Below are positions 41,762 to 50,083 of a stretch of 50,149 nt of DNA, piece after piece (position 1 is the first letter of the stretch; every line of letters starts with the position of its first letter). The stretch comes from Enhydrobacter sp. (GTDB lineage: Bacteria; Pseudomonadota; Alphaproteobacteria; Reyranellales; Reyranellaceae), in the NCBI GenBank assembly GCA_026126105.1, contig JAHCJV010000038.1:1-50149 (forward strand), given 5' to 3'. The notes beneath the pieces were generated by a model that was not told the DNA's origin, searched no databases, and was given only the letters and a program-made list of their open reading frames with translations. The position numbers were made by a program, and so were the translations under genes.

Positions 41762-42712
41762 GGCGCGCGGCAGCAGCGCGGCGAAAAACCGCTTGAAACC
41801 CGTCGCCTGCTGGCCGAGCCAGCCACGGTCGTTATCGGCATCGACCTCGGCGTCGTCGACGCCGGTCGGCCGGTACTTCTCGCCGAACCGCGCCGTGCCG
41901 AACATGATGTCCCAGATCGGCAGCACGGGCGCGAAATTGTGATCGTGGACATGCGGGTCTGCCACATCGGCCCGTGCGTGGTGCAGTCGATGGAACCGTG
42001 GCCCGACGAGGAGCCGCTCGCTCAGCCACCAGGAAGGAAGGTCGATATTGGCATGCGACCAGCTCTCGACCAGGCGTCCCACGATCAGGATCAGGACAAA
42101 GTCGGTTGGCTGGACGCCGACGAACTGGGCGAACACCGCCAGCACGATGTTGACAAGCAGATCGTCGAGCACGTGATTGCGATCGTCAGTCCAGACGGTT
42201 ACGCGGCGCTGGCTGTGATGCAGGCTGTGCAGGGCCCACCACCAGCCAAAGCGATGCTGCGCGCGGTGGAGCCAGTAGGCCGCAAGGTCGTAGAGGGCAA
42301 AATAGAGCAGAAACGACAGGAGCGCGTTGTCGTAGAGACCGGGAATCAGCCGCTCCAGGCTGGGCGGTGTGAAGCCCATCACCCGCACCAGATGCTCGAT
42401 CTCCTGCGTGATCGGGTAGGCCAGGACGAAAACGAGCAACGGTATGATGCCAAGCTTGTTCAGCACCGTATAGACGCGGTCTACGCCGATCAGCCGTTCA
42501 TCACCGCTCTCTACGCCCCAGCGCCGCTCCAGCACGCGCATGACCAGCAGGATGACCAGTATCTGGAACACGCCGAGCATGACGAACTCGACGGCATTGA
42601 AGGCGGGCTCGAACCACTCCATGAGATTGAGCGCGAAAAGCACGGGGCTGACGAAGGTCTCGAACAGCCAGGTCTGGGCACCGACCCAGAGATCGATCAC
42701 CGTGCGCATCAT
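41738..42712 (-). CDS. Sterol desaturase / fatty acid hydroxylase superfamily membrane protein
   Basis: A 324-residue di-iron membrane oxidase. Four or more hydrophobic segments include AVEFVMLGVFQILVILLVM, IIPLLVFVLAYPI and NALLSFLLYFALYDLAAYW. The histidine clusters are HRAQH (HxxxH), LHSLHHS (HxxHH) and a distal HRLHHARADVADPHVHDH rich in His, together binding two irons. It would hydroxylate or desaturate a lipid in the membrane. A double ATG at 42712/42709 starts it, 17 bp after the beta-propeller gene on the same strand, suggesting co-expression. The 3' end overlaps the convergent kinase gene by 24 bp. Confidence 0.9.
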   Translation of the reverse strand: MMRTVIDLWVGAQTWLFETFVSPVLFALNLMEWFEPAFNAVEFVMLGVFQILVILLVMRVLERRWGVESGDERLIGVDRVYTVLNKLGIIPLLVFVLAYPITQEIEHLVRVMGFTPPSLERLIPGLYDNALLSFLLYFALYDLAAYWLHRAQHRFGWWWALHSLHHSQRRVTVWTDDRNHVLDDLLVNIVLAVFAQFVGVQPTDFVLILIVGRLVESWSHANIDLPSWWLSERLLVGPRFHRLHHARADVADPHVHDHNFAPVLPIWDIMFGTARFGEKYRPTGVDDAEVDADNDRGWLGQQATGFKRFFAALLPRASWTAQRR

Positions 42713-42729
42713 TTCACGCCAACATTGGC

Positions 42730-43731
42730 CTACTTCGGCGCCGGCTCGTTCGAGGCCGCGCGGACCGGCGAAGGCGTCAGGGCGGGCGCCTTCAGGATGA
42801 AGACACCATGCGGCGACTTGCCGGTCGGGATGCTGCCGGAGACCTTCATCGTAGCCAGGTCGACGATTGCAACGCGGCGCAGGAATCGCTGCGTGACCCA
42901 CAGTTCCTTGCCGTCCGGTGTTATGTCCATGCAGTCGGGTCCACCCGGGATCCGTACGGTGGCGACGACCTGCATCTGCTGGGTGTCGATCAGCGTGACG
43001 GTGCCTTCGACACGGTTGCTCAGGAACCAGTGCCGGCCATCGCCCTTCGGCCAGAAATTGTGCGCGCCCCTGCCGGTCTTGAGCCGGCCTATGACCGACC
43101 CGTCTTTCGGATCCATCGTGACGATTGAATCCTCACCCGTGAGCGCGACCAGCAGGCGCTTGCCGTCGGGCAGCATGACGATCCCGGCCGGCGCCTTGCC
43201 GATTTCGGTGTTCCACTTGATGAGCTGCGTCTCGAGGTCGAAAGCGACCACCTTCCCGCTCTGCTGCAGGGTGACGAACACCGTCTTGGATTCGCTGTCG
43301 AACGCCATGTGGCTCGGCAGGCCGTCGATGAAGATGCGGCCAGCGAGCTTGAAATCGCCGTCGTAGCGATAGATGTCGACGTGGTCGAGGCGGTACGCCG
43401 CGGCCACGAACCATTTGCCGTCCGGGCTGAAACCGAGCTGATAAGCATCGATGATGCCGCGTATCGTGCGCTTGCGCTCACCGGTCACGATGTCCAGCGC
43501 CACCAGCTCGTTGGTGATGGTCGAGGCGATCAGAAGTTCCTTGCCGTCTGGCGTCGGGATCAGATGATGCGGCTCGCGCCCGATCGGAAGGCGATTGACT
43601 TCAGTGCGAAGCCCCCGGCTCAGGACGCTGTAGGAAGCCTCGTCCGAATTGAGGACGATGACTTGATCCGCGCGCGCTATGCAGCTCGCGCCTAGAACCA
43701 GCGCCAGTGCCGCTATGACCGCTTCTTTCAT
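42730..43731 (-). CDS. YVTN-type beta-propeller exported protein
   Basis: A 333-residue protein with a signal peptide (KEAVIAALALVLGASCIARA) and about seven repeats of the pattern xTPDGKELxIAS...VxALDxxTG (for example LIPTPDGKELLIASTIT, FSPDGKWFVAAAY, ITPDGKELWVTQ), so a periplasmic beta-propeller. The ending APALTPSPVRAASNEPAPK is a loose tail. Such proteins bind partners, metals or cofactors in the periplasm, or accompany quinoprotein systems; no cofactor motif is visible. It probably forms a unit with the downstream membrane hydroxylase. Confidence 0.88.
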   Translation of the reverse strand: MKEAVIAALALVLGASCIARADQVIVLNSDEASYSVLSRGLRTEVNRLPIGREPHHLIPTPDGKELLIASTITNELVALDIVTGERKRTIRGIIDAYQLGFSPDGKWFVAAAYRLDHVDIYRYDGDFKLAGRIFIDGLPSHMAFDSESKTVFVTLQQSGKVVAFDLETQLIKWNTEIGKAPAGIVMLPDGKRLLVALTGEDSIVTMDPKDGSVIGRLKTGRGAHNFWPKGDGRHWFLSNRVEGTVTLIDTQQMQVVATVRIPGGPDCMDITPDGKELWVTQRFLRRVAIVDLATMKVSGSIPTGKSPHGVFILKAPALTPSPVRAASNEPAPK

Positions 43732-43783
43732 CTTGGGGAACGTGCTCCTGCCGGTCCTTTGAAGCAGTTTTCCAGCCGGCGCG

Positions 43784-44410
43784 CTAGGCTCGTTTCAGCG
43801 CGGCGGCTGCGGCGGCAAGCCGCTCGATGCGCGCCCAGTCGCCTGCCGCCGTCGCATCCTGCGGAGCCACCCAGGATCCGCCGACACAGGCGACATTGGG
43901 CAACGCGAGGTAAGCGGGAGCGGTTCCGACGTCAATTCCGCCGGTAGGACAGAAGCGCAGATCGGCGAGCGGAGCCGCTGCCGCCTTCAGCCACGCCGTG
44001 CCGCCCGCTGCGCCGGCCGGGAAGAATTTCAGCAGCCTGAACCCCATTTCACGCAGAACCATCGCTTCGGAGACGGTCTGGACGCCCGGCAGGAACGGAA
44101 GCCCCGCCTGCCTTACGGCAGTGGCCAAAGCCGGAGTACAGCCCGGGCTGACGCCGAATCGGGCGCCGGCCGCCATGGCCTGCCTCAGCTGCGCTTCGTC
44201 GAGCACCGTCCCAGCCCCGACGACTGCCTCGGGAACATCCCGTACGATGGCGGCCAAAGCGTCGAGCGCCGCCCTCGTTCGGAAGGTGATCTCCAGCACC
44301 GGCAGCCCGCCTCTTGCCAATGCCCGGGCAAGCGGAACGGCATCGGCCGCCCGCTCGACCGTGAGAACCGGAATCACCGGCGCGATGGCGGCGATGGCCG
44401 AGATATCCAA
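43784..44410 (-). CDS. eda: KDPG/KHG-type aldolase
   Basis: A 208-residue class I aldolase that cleaves a 2-keto-3-deoxy-6-phospho sugar acid to pyruvate and a C3 aldehyde. It contains PVLTVERAADAVPLARALAR, VLEITFRTRAALDAL with the catalytic Glu (about 45), VGAGTVLDEAQLRQAMAAGA and the Schiff-base Lys in FRLLKFFPAGAAGG (about 133), then FCPTGGID. Length and motifs are complete. It starts 3 bp after a dehydrogenase gene on the same strand. Together with the dehydratase at 38995 and kinase at 40832 it completes an Entner-Doudoroff-like route. Confidence 0.93.
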   Translation of the reverse strand: MDISAIAAIAPVIPVLTVERAADAVPLARALARGGLPVLEITFRTRAALDALAAIVRDVPEAVVGAGTVLDEAQLRQAMAAGARFGVSPGCTPALATAVRQAGLPFLPGVQTVSEAMVLREMGFRLLKFFPAGAAGGTAWLKAAAAPLADLRFCPTGGIDVGTAPAYLALPNVACVGGSWVAPQDATAAGDWARIERLAAAAAALKRA

Positions 44411-44413
44411 ACC

Positions 44414-45148
44414 TCAGACGCTCCAGCCGCCGTCGATGACGTTCACCGTGCCAGTGGTGAAACCCGCCTCGTCGCTGGCAAGGTACACCGCCAAGGCGGC
44501 AATCTCGTCGGCCGAGCCGAACCGGCCGGTCGGCTGGCGCTGCAGGAAGAACTTGCGGGCGTCGGCGCCGCCGCCGAGACCTGCGATCCGCTCGTCCAGC
44601 GAGGGCGTCTGGACGGTGCCGGGGCAGATCGCGTTGCATCGGATGCCCCTGCTCACATAGTCGACCGCCACAGACTTGGTGAGCCCGACGACAGCGGCCT
44701 TGGTCGTGCCGTAGATGAACCGCAACGCCGCACCCTTCACCGAGGAGGCCGCTGACGACATGTTCACGATCGAGCCGCCGCCCTTCTCCAGCATCCCGGG
44801 AAGGAAAGCCTGGATTGTCCAGAACATGCTGCGGACGTTGAGGTCGAAGGCGAACTGCCACTGCTCGTCCGTCGCGTCGAGCACTGCGCCGTGATGGACG
44901 TAGCCTGCGCAGTTGAAGAGCACGTCGATCGCGCCCGTCTGCTTGGCCAGCGCGCCGATCGCCGCCTTGTCGAGCACGTCCAGCTTGCGGGTCTGCAGGC
45001 CTGCGGTTCCGGCGAGGTCCTGTAGCTTGCCTTCGTCCAGATCGGTCGCCCAGACCGTTGCGCCTTCCCGGGCGAAAGCCCTCGCCGTAGCCGCGCCTAT
45101 CCCCTGCCCCGCCGCCGTGACGACGCATTTCTTGCCCTGCAACCGCAT
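44414..45148 (-). CDS. SDR resembling 2-keto-3-deoxy-L-fuconate dehydrogenase (DHRS6-like)
   Basis: A 244-residue classical SDR. The cofactor motif is VTAAGQGIG (about 10-18), with FNCAGYVHHGAVLDATDEQW, the active-site Ser in IVNMSSAASSVKGAALRF and YGTTK for Tyr and Lys. RCNAICPGTVQTPSLDERI and NVIDGGWSV near the end are characteristic of the branch holding DHRS6 and bacterial 2-keto-3-deoxy-L-fuconate dehydrogenases. It would oxidise a sugar-acid hydroxyl with NAD. It lies between the TAXI receptor gene (9-bp gap) and the aldolase gene (3-bp gap) in one operon. Confidence 0.85.
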   Translation of the reverse strand: MRLQGKKCVVTAAGQGIGAATARAFAREGATVWATDLDEGKLQDLAGTAGLQTRKLDVLDKAAIGALAKQTGAIDVLFNCAGYVHHGAVLDATDEQWQFAFDLNVRSMFWTIQAFLPGMLEKGGGSIVNMSSAASSVKGAALRFIYGTTKAAVVGLTKSVAVDYVSRGIRCNAICPGTVQTPSLDERIAGLGGGADARKFFLQRQPTGRFGSADEIAALAVYLASDEAGFTTGTVNVIDGGWSV

Positions 45149-45157
45149 GATCCCTGC

Positions 45158-46153
45158 CTACCTGATGAGTCCTTGTTCCCTGTAGAACTTTTCGGCGCCA
45201 AGATGCAGCGGAATGCCTGTGCCCGTGAAGGCCGTCTCGAGGCGGATCTTGCGGCCCTTGGCGTGACCTGAATCGAGCAGCTTGCGCGTCGCCGGGTTCC
45301 ACAGCGCCGCCGTCACCTTGTAGATCAGCTCGTCGCTCTGCTTGCTCGATGTCGCCCAGATTGCGTGCACGCTGACGGTCTTGACGCCCGCGACTCCCCT
45401 GTAGGCGTTGTCCGGAATCTCCTCGACGCTGAAGAAGGAGAACTGCGAGATGAGGTTGTCGATCTCGGGGCCGGCGATCGGCACAAGCTCGATGCCGGTC
45501 GTGGCGGCTAGTTCGGCGACCGAACTCTGCGGCCAGCCGCTGACGGTGAAGAAGCCGTCGATCGTGCCGTCCTTCAAGTTGTCGGCGACCTGCTGGGCGC
45601 GGAAATACTCGGCCTTCAGGTCCTTCTCGCTAAGGCCGAAGGCCGACAGGATCAGGCGCGCATCGACCAGGGTGCCTGAGCCCGGCTCGTCGAGCGACAC
45701 CTTGCGGCCCCGCAGGTCGGCCACGGACTTGATGCCCGATCCCTTGCGCACCACGAGCTGGATGCTCTCGGGATAAAGGTTCGCGATGGCTCTCAGGCTG
45801 TCGATTCTGGGCCTGCCCTGATAGATGCCGGTGCCGTGGTAGGCCCAGTAGGCGATGTCGGACTGCACGAAGCCGGATTGGGCGGTCCCTGCCGCGATCG
45901 CCGCGACGTTGGCGACCGACCCGTTGGATGCTACCGCGGTCGCGACGAGGCCGGGCACTCCGCACGATCCGCCCTCGGCGCACGGTCGCGAGCCGGGCGG
46001 GTTCGAGATCGCATTGGCGATCAGGCCGCCGATCGGGAAGTAGGTGCCGACGGTGCCGCCGGTCAGGATTCGGAAAAAGGTGATGTCCTGCTGCGCGTGC
46101 GCGGCAAGCGGCAGGAGCATGGCGCCCGCAAGGACGGAACGGCGCGCCAGCAT
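45158..46153 (-). CDS. TAXI-type TRAP transporter solute receptor
   Basis: A 331-residue periplasmic receptor with signal peptide LARRSVLAGAMLLPLAAHAQ. The mature N-terminus ITFFRILTGGTVGTYFPIGG is the TAXI hallmark. It is followed by GSVANVAAIAAGTAQSGFVQ, SLDEPGSGTLVDARLILSAF (about 165-185) and a C-terminal VHAIWATSS. It binds an organic acid or amino acid for a TRAP permease, but no DctQM-type gene is in the window. The ATG overlaps the sirtuin stop by 1 bp. The operon context with sugar-acid enzymes suggests a sugar-acid or small carboxylate ligand. Confidence 0.9.
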   Translation of the reverse strand: MLARRSVLAGAMLLPLAAHAQQDITFFRILTGGTVGTYFPIGGLIANAISNPPGSRPCAEGGSCGVPGLVATAVASNGSVANVAAIAAGTAQSGFVQSDIAYWAYHGTGIYQGRPRIDSLRAIANLYPESIQLVVRKGSGIKSVADLRGRKVSLDEPGSGTLVDARLILSAFGLSEKDLKAEYFRAQQVADNLKDGTIDGFFTVSGWPQSSVAELAATTGIELVPIAGPEIDNLISQFSFFSVEEIPDNAYRGVAGVKTVSVHAIWATSSKQSDELIYKVTAALWNPATRKLLDSGHAKGRKIRLETAFTGTGIPLHLGAEKFYREQGLIR

Positions 46154-46908
46154 CAGTTCACCCCCACCACGCGGCTCATGGTCGGCCCGATCTCTCCATG
46201 CAGCACGAGGTCGGCATCGTCGTCCTGGTCGGTCGGGTCGCGATTCAGGATCACCAGCCTCGCACCGCGCCGCTTGGCGATCTGCGGAAAGCCCGCTGCG
46301 GGATAGACCACCAGCGAACTGCCCAGCACGATGAACAGGTCGCAGTTCAGGGTCTCGTCCTGGGCGCGCGCCATCTGGATCTCGGGCATCGCCTGGCCGA
46401 AGGAAATGGTGGCCGTCTTGACGATTCCGTCGCACTTCTCGCAGACGGGCAAGGTACCGTCGGCCAGAAACGCCTTCCTGATCGGCGCCAGCTCGTAGCG
46501 CTGGCCGCAGTCGAGGCAGGTCGCGTAGGTCGTGTTGCCGTGCAGCTCGATGATCTTCGAAGCCGGCACACCGGAGCGCTGATGCAGGCCGTCGATGTTC
46601 TGGGTGATGATGGCCGTCATCTTGCCCTGCTCGACCAGCTTGGCGAGGGCACGGTGACCGGCGTTCGGCTCGGCCTTGACCATGGTCTCGTCGGTCGCAA
46701 ACTTCCGGCGCCATGCCTCGCGCCGCATCTCCTCCGACGCCATGAAGTCATCGAAGTAGATGGGCTGGTACTTGGTCCAGATGCCGCCCGGCGAGCGAAA
46801 GTCCGGAATCCCCGATTCGGTCGAGATGCCGGCACCAGTGAAGGCGACGATCCGCTTCGCTTCCCGGATCATCTCGCGCAGCCGCTCGGTTTCCGTCGGG
46901 TCACTCAT
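46153..46908 (-). CDS. cobB: Sir2-family NAD-dependent protein deacylase
   Basis: A 251-residue sirtuin removing acyl groups from lysines with NAD. Landmarks: VAFTGAGISTESGIPDFRSP (about 19-38), ITQNIDGLHQRSG (about 95), the catalytic His in IELHGNTTYATC (about 117), and a zinc site formed by CLDC and, 20 residues on, CEKC. NAD-pocket residues VLGSSLVVYPAAGFP follow near 200. The ends suit bacterial CobB of class II/III. It sits between the liv-type ABC ATPase gene (19 bp upstream) and the TAXI receptor, an unusual place that may link acyl-lysine removal with nutrient uptake, or simply reflect operon packing. Confidence 0.95.
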   Translation of the reverse strand: MSDPTETERLREMIREAKRIVAFTGAGISTESGIPDFRSPGGIWTKYQPIYFDDFMASEEMRREAWRRKFATDETMVKAEPNAGHRALAKLVEQGKMTAIITQNIDGLHQRSGVPASKIIELHGNTTYATCLDCGQRYELAPIRKAFLADGTLPVCEKCDGIVKTATISFGQAMPEIQMARAQDETLNCDLFIVLGSSLVVYPAAGFPQIAKRRGARLVILNRDPTDQDDDADLVLHGEIGPTMSRVVGVN

Positions 46909-46927
46909 GGCACTCTCCTGCGTGCCC

Positions 46928-47719
46928 TCAGGATAACCAGCGTTTGCGCCGTTTGTAATGCTTCGTGTCGTGATAGCTCTTGCGCGCGCCGCCTTCGTTC
47001 AGCCCGAGATAGAACTCCTTGATGTCGGAATTGTCGCGAAGCTTTCCCGCCGGTCCTTCCAGCACGATGCGGCCGTTCTCCATCACATAGCCGTGGTCGG
47101 CCACGGTCAGCGCCATGCTGGCGTTCTGCTCGACCAGCAGGACGGAGAGCTTCTCCTGCTTCACCAGGCGGTTGACGATGCCGAAGATCTCCTCGACCAG
47201 CATCGGGGCGAGACCGAGCGACGGCTCGTCGAGCAGCACGACCCGTGGCCGGCTCATAAGCGCCCGGCCGATCGCCAGCATTTGCTGCTCGCCGCCGGAG
47301 AGGTAGCCGGAGAGCTGCTGGCGCCGCTCCTTCAGCCGCGGGAAGTAGGAGTAGACCATGTCTATTCCCTGCTTCACCGCCGTGCCGTCCATGACGTGCC
47401 CGCCGGCAACCAGGTTCTCCTCGGTCGTCAGGTGCTGGAAGACGCGCCTGCCTTCGAACACCTGCACCAGACCCAGGCGGGTGACGTCATGCGCCCGCAT
47501 CCCGTCGATCCGTTTGTCGGCGAGCTGGACGGAGCCCTTGGTGACCTCCCCGCGCTCCGATCGGAGCACGCCGGAGATGGCCTTCAAGGTCGTCGTCTTG
47601 CCCGCGCCATTGGCGCCCAGAAGCGTCGTGATCGAACCCTCGCGGACCTCGATCGAAACGCCCTTGAGCACCAGGATGACCCGGTCGTAGACGACCTCGA
47701 TGTTGTTGATCGACAGCAA
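46928..47719 (-). CDS. livF: Branched-chain amino-acid-type ABC transporter ATPase (LivF)
   Basis: A 263-residue cytoplasmic ATPase. Walker A is LLGANGAGKTTTLKAISG (about 32-49), the Q-loop region LGLVQVFEGRRVFQHLTTEE, signature LSGGEQQMLAIGRALMSRP (about 142-160) and Walker B VVLLDEPSLGLAP. The ending EGGARKSYHDTKHYKRRKRW is a basic tail about 20 residues longer than in E. coli LivF, as in many subunits associated with acyl-CoA ligases or amide and urea uptake. It lies 3 bp after its binding-protein gene. LivG is not in the window. Confidence 0.93.
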   Translation of the reverse strand: MLSINNIEVVYDRVILVLKGVSIEVREGSITTLLGANGAGKTTTLKAISGVLRSERGEVTKGSVQLADKRIDGMRAHDVTRLGLVQVFEGRRVFQHLTTEENLVAGGHVMDGTAVKQGIDMVYSYFPRLKERRQQLSGYLSGGEQQMLAIGRALMSRPRVVLLDEPSLGLAPMLVEEIFGIVNRLVKQEKLSVLLVEQNASMALTVADHGYVMENGRIVLEGPAGKLRDNSDIKEFYLGLNEGGARKSYHDTKHYKRRKRWLS

Positions 47720-47722
47720 GGC

Positions 47723-48970
47723 TCAGGACTTCGAGGCTTCCGCGGCGAGATGCTTCTGGATGACCGGGCGATAGCCCTGGAACCAGTCCTTGGTCATCAC
47801 CAGCTTGCCGCCCTTGACGGTCCAGATCTGGCACCAGCCGCCACCCTCATGGTCTTCCGGGGTCAGCTCCATCGGCGGCAGCAGGCCGCCCAGCGTCACG
47901 CCCTTTACCGACTCCATGCCCTTCTTCACGTCCTCCGACGTCGGCGCCGCGCCGCCCTTGGCCTTGATGGCATTGCGCACCGCCTCGACATGGAGCGCCG
48001 CAGTCATCACGCCGCGATTGTAATAGACGGTCGAGTCCATCTCCTTGGGGGACGCCTTGCCCTGCGCCTTGTACATGGCCTCGATGTCCTTCAGCACCTG
48101 GAAGTCCTTGCCGACGCCGGCGAACTGGATGGTGTTGTAGCCCTCGGCAACGCCCATTCCTCCGGCGGCGATGATGTCGGCCTCGGCACTTCCCCACACG
48201 AAGGCGACCACCTTGCTGAGCGGGAAGCCCTTGCCCTTCAGCTCCTTGATCGAGACCGATGGCGCGCGTCCGAACAGATGAGCGATGACGAAGTCGGGCC
48301 TGAAGCGCTGGACGATGTCGGTGATCTGCGAGCCCATCTCGACACCGGGCGCCGGCACGGCGAAGGTGCGCATCTCGAACCCTTCGGACTTGGCGAGGTC
48401 CTCCAGGATTGCCAGCGGCTCCTTGCCCGCCGGATTGTCGTAGAACAGGTAGGCGATCTTCTTGCCCTTCAGCCCGCCCATCTTCTCCTTGGCGAACTCG
48501 ACGGCGGCCCCGGCCTGCGACCAATAGCTGGCCGCGATCGGGAAGGTGTACGGATAGCGCTTGCCATCGGCCGCCGCCGCGGTGCCGAAGCCCGGCGATG
48601 TGCCGAGGATCTTGTCTTCCTCGAGCTTCTTGTTCAGCGCCGCGGTCTGCGGCGTGCCGTACAGGCCCTCGAGCACCGCGCCTTCCTTCTTGAAGCGCTC
48701 GTGCGCCTCGATGGCCGGCGGCACCTTGTACTCGTTGTCGACCTCGATCACCCGGATCTTGAAGCCTTCGACCCCGCCCTTGCTGTTCACCAGCCCGATA
48801 TAGTCGTGATAGCCGGGGCACAGCGCGGTGCCTACCGTAGCCGTTGGTCCAGTGCGGTCGCACTGGAAGCCGAAGACCAGCTCCTTGCTCTGCGCCGATG
48901 CGCCTGCCGCAAACGCCAGGCTGCCGGTCGCAACCGCCAGGCCCAGCCAACGCCTCTTGAACCTCACCAT
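47723..48970 (-). CDS. ABC transporter periplasmic binding protein, Liv family
   Basis: A 415-residue receptor. The ATG at 48970 follows GGGAGGAAC, so an upstream frame is rejected. The signal peptide is RRWLGLAVATGSLAFAAGASA. The mature part opens KELVFGFQCDRTGPTATVGT, followed by SKGGVEGFKIRVIEVDNEYK, which matches LivK/AmiC-like class I receptors. The middle holds YFYDNPAGKE-like LFYDNPAGKEPLAILEDLA. The ligand may be a branched-chain amino acid, amide or aromatic acid. It lies between livM (43-bp gap) and livF in one operon. Length is usual for this clade. Confidence 0.92.
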   Translation of the reverse strand: MVRFKRRWLGLAVATGSLAFAAGASAQSKELVFGFQCDRTGPTATVGTALCPGYHDYIGLVNSKGGVEGFKIRVIEVDNEYKVPPAIEAHERFKKEGAVLEGLYGTPQTAALNKKLEEDKILGTSPGFGTAAAADGKRYPYTFPIAASYWSQAGAAVEFAKEKMGGLKGKKIAYLFYDNPAGKEPLAILEDLAKSEGFEMRTFAVPAPGVEMGSQITDIVQRFRPDFVIAHLFGRAPSVSIKELKGKGFPLSKVVAFVWGSAEADIIAAGGMGVAEGYNTIQFAGVGKDFQVLKDIEAMYKAQGKASPKEMDSTVYYNRGVMTAALHVEAVRNAIKAKGGAAPTSEDVKKGMESVKGVTLGGLLPPMELTPEDHEGGGWCQIWTVKGGKLVMTKDWFQGYRPVIQKHLAAEASKS

Positions 48971-49013
48971 GCGTTCCTCCCTTTGCCTTTGCTTCGCTAC
49001 GACACCCCGCCCC

Positions 49014-50081
49014 CTAGTAGGAGAAGGGCCAGACCCGGAAATAGCTCCGGACATTGCGCCACAGCCGGTTGAGCCCCTCGGGCTCGATGACCAGGAAAAA
49101 TATGATCAGTCCGCCGAACACCGCGAGCCGCGTGCCCGAGACCACGCTCGCCAGCTCCGATTCGCTGAAGAACAGGGACCCGACGTTCTCCATCAGCATG
49201 CGGATCACGATCGGCAGCAGAGTGATGAACACGGCACCGAAGATCGAGCCCAGCACGGAGCCCAGGCCGCCGATGATGATCATGGCGAGGTAGTCGATCG
49301 AGACGCCGAGCTGGAACTGCTCGTAGTTGGCGATTCCGAAATAGTAGGTGTAGAGCACGCCGCAGACCCCGGCGAAGAACGACGAGATCGCGAACGACAG
49401 CAGCTTGTAGCGGAAGATGTCGATGCCGATGATCTCGGCCGCGATATCCTGGTCGCGCACGGCGATGAAGGCGCGGCCGATGCGGCTGCGCATCAGGTTG
49501 AGCGTGGCGATGATCGCCAGCACCGCGAAGAACAGCAGGAAGTAGTACAGCCGGCCCTGTGTGTTCAGGACGAAACCGAACAGGTCCGGCCGGTCGACCT
49601 CGATCGATGCCTGGGCGCCGCCCGAGATCGCCGGGACGTGGTTGATCGTCCATTCGATGATGAGCTGGCCCGCCAGGGTCGCGATCGCGAGATAGAGGCC
49701 CTTGATGCGCAGGCTCGGAACGCCGACGAGCACGCCGATGGCGGCTGCCATGAAGCCCCCCGCCGGCAGGGTGAGCCAGAACGGCAGGTCGAGCTTCACT
49801 GCCAGGTTGGCCGCGGTGTAGGCGCCGACCGACATGAACGCGCCGTGCCCGAGCGAGATCTGCCCCGTGTAGCCGACTAGGATGTTGAGCCCCAGCGCAC
49901 CGACGATGGCGATGAAGATCAGGTTCAGGATCGACAGATAATAGTCGTGCAAGGTGAGCGGCACGATCACGACGAAGATCAGCGCCAGCGCCGCCACCGT
50001 CCATCTCGCGACCGGCAGCGGGTAGAGCGCCATGTCTCCGGCGTAGGTGGTCTTGAACACTCCGGCTTCGCGATGGAACAT
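49014..50081 (-). CDS. livM: Branched-chain amino-acid-type ABC transporter permease (LivM)
   Basis: A 355-residue inner-membrane protein with about nine helices (for example WTVAALALIFVVIVPLTL, YYFLLFFAVLAIIATLNL). The family motifs are NILVGYTGQISLGHGAFMSV (about 68-87) and the cytoplasmic EAA-like loop SRIGRAFIAVRDQDIAAEII (about 195-214). The C-terminal IGGLGSVLGSIFGAVFITLL completes it. It begins just after the stop of an upstream gene and continues the operon into the binding protein and livF. Confidence 0.94.
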   Translation of the reverse strand: MFHREAGVFKTTYAGDMALYPLPVARWTVAALALIFVVIVPLTLHDYYLSILNLIFIAIVGALGLNILVGYTGQISLGHGAFMSVGAYTAANLAVKLDLPFWLTLPAGGFMAAAIGVLVGVPSLRIKGLYLAIATLAGQLIIEWTINHVPAISGGAQASIEVDRPDLFGFVLNTQGRLYYFLLFFAVLAIIATLNLMRSRIGRAFIAVRDQDIAAEIIGIDIFRYKLLSFAISSFFAGVCGVLYTYYFGIANYEQFQLGVSIDYLAMIIIGGLGSVLGSIFGAVFITLLPIVIRMLMENVGSLFFSESELASVVSGTRLAVFGGLIIFFLVIEPEGLNRLWRNVRSYFRVWPFSY

Positions 50082-50083
50082 TG

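Noticed and set aside
46958..49072. 704-residue plus-strand open frame
   Set aside because: Antisense to livF and the Liv-type binding protein; its residue composition (H, R, A, L rich) is typical of GC-rich shadow frames.
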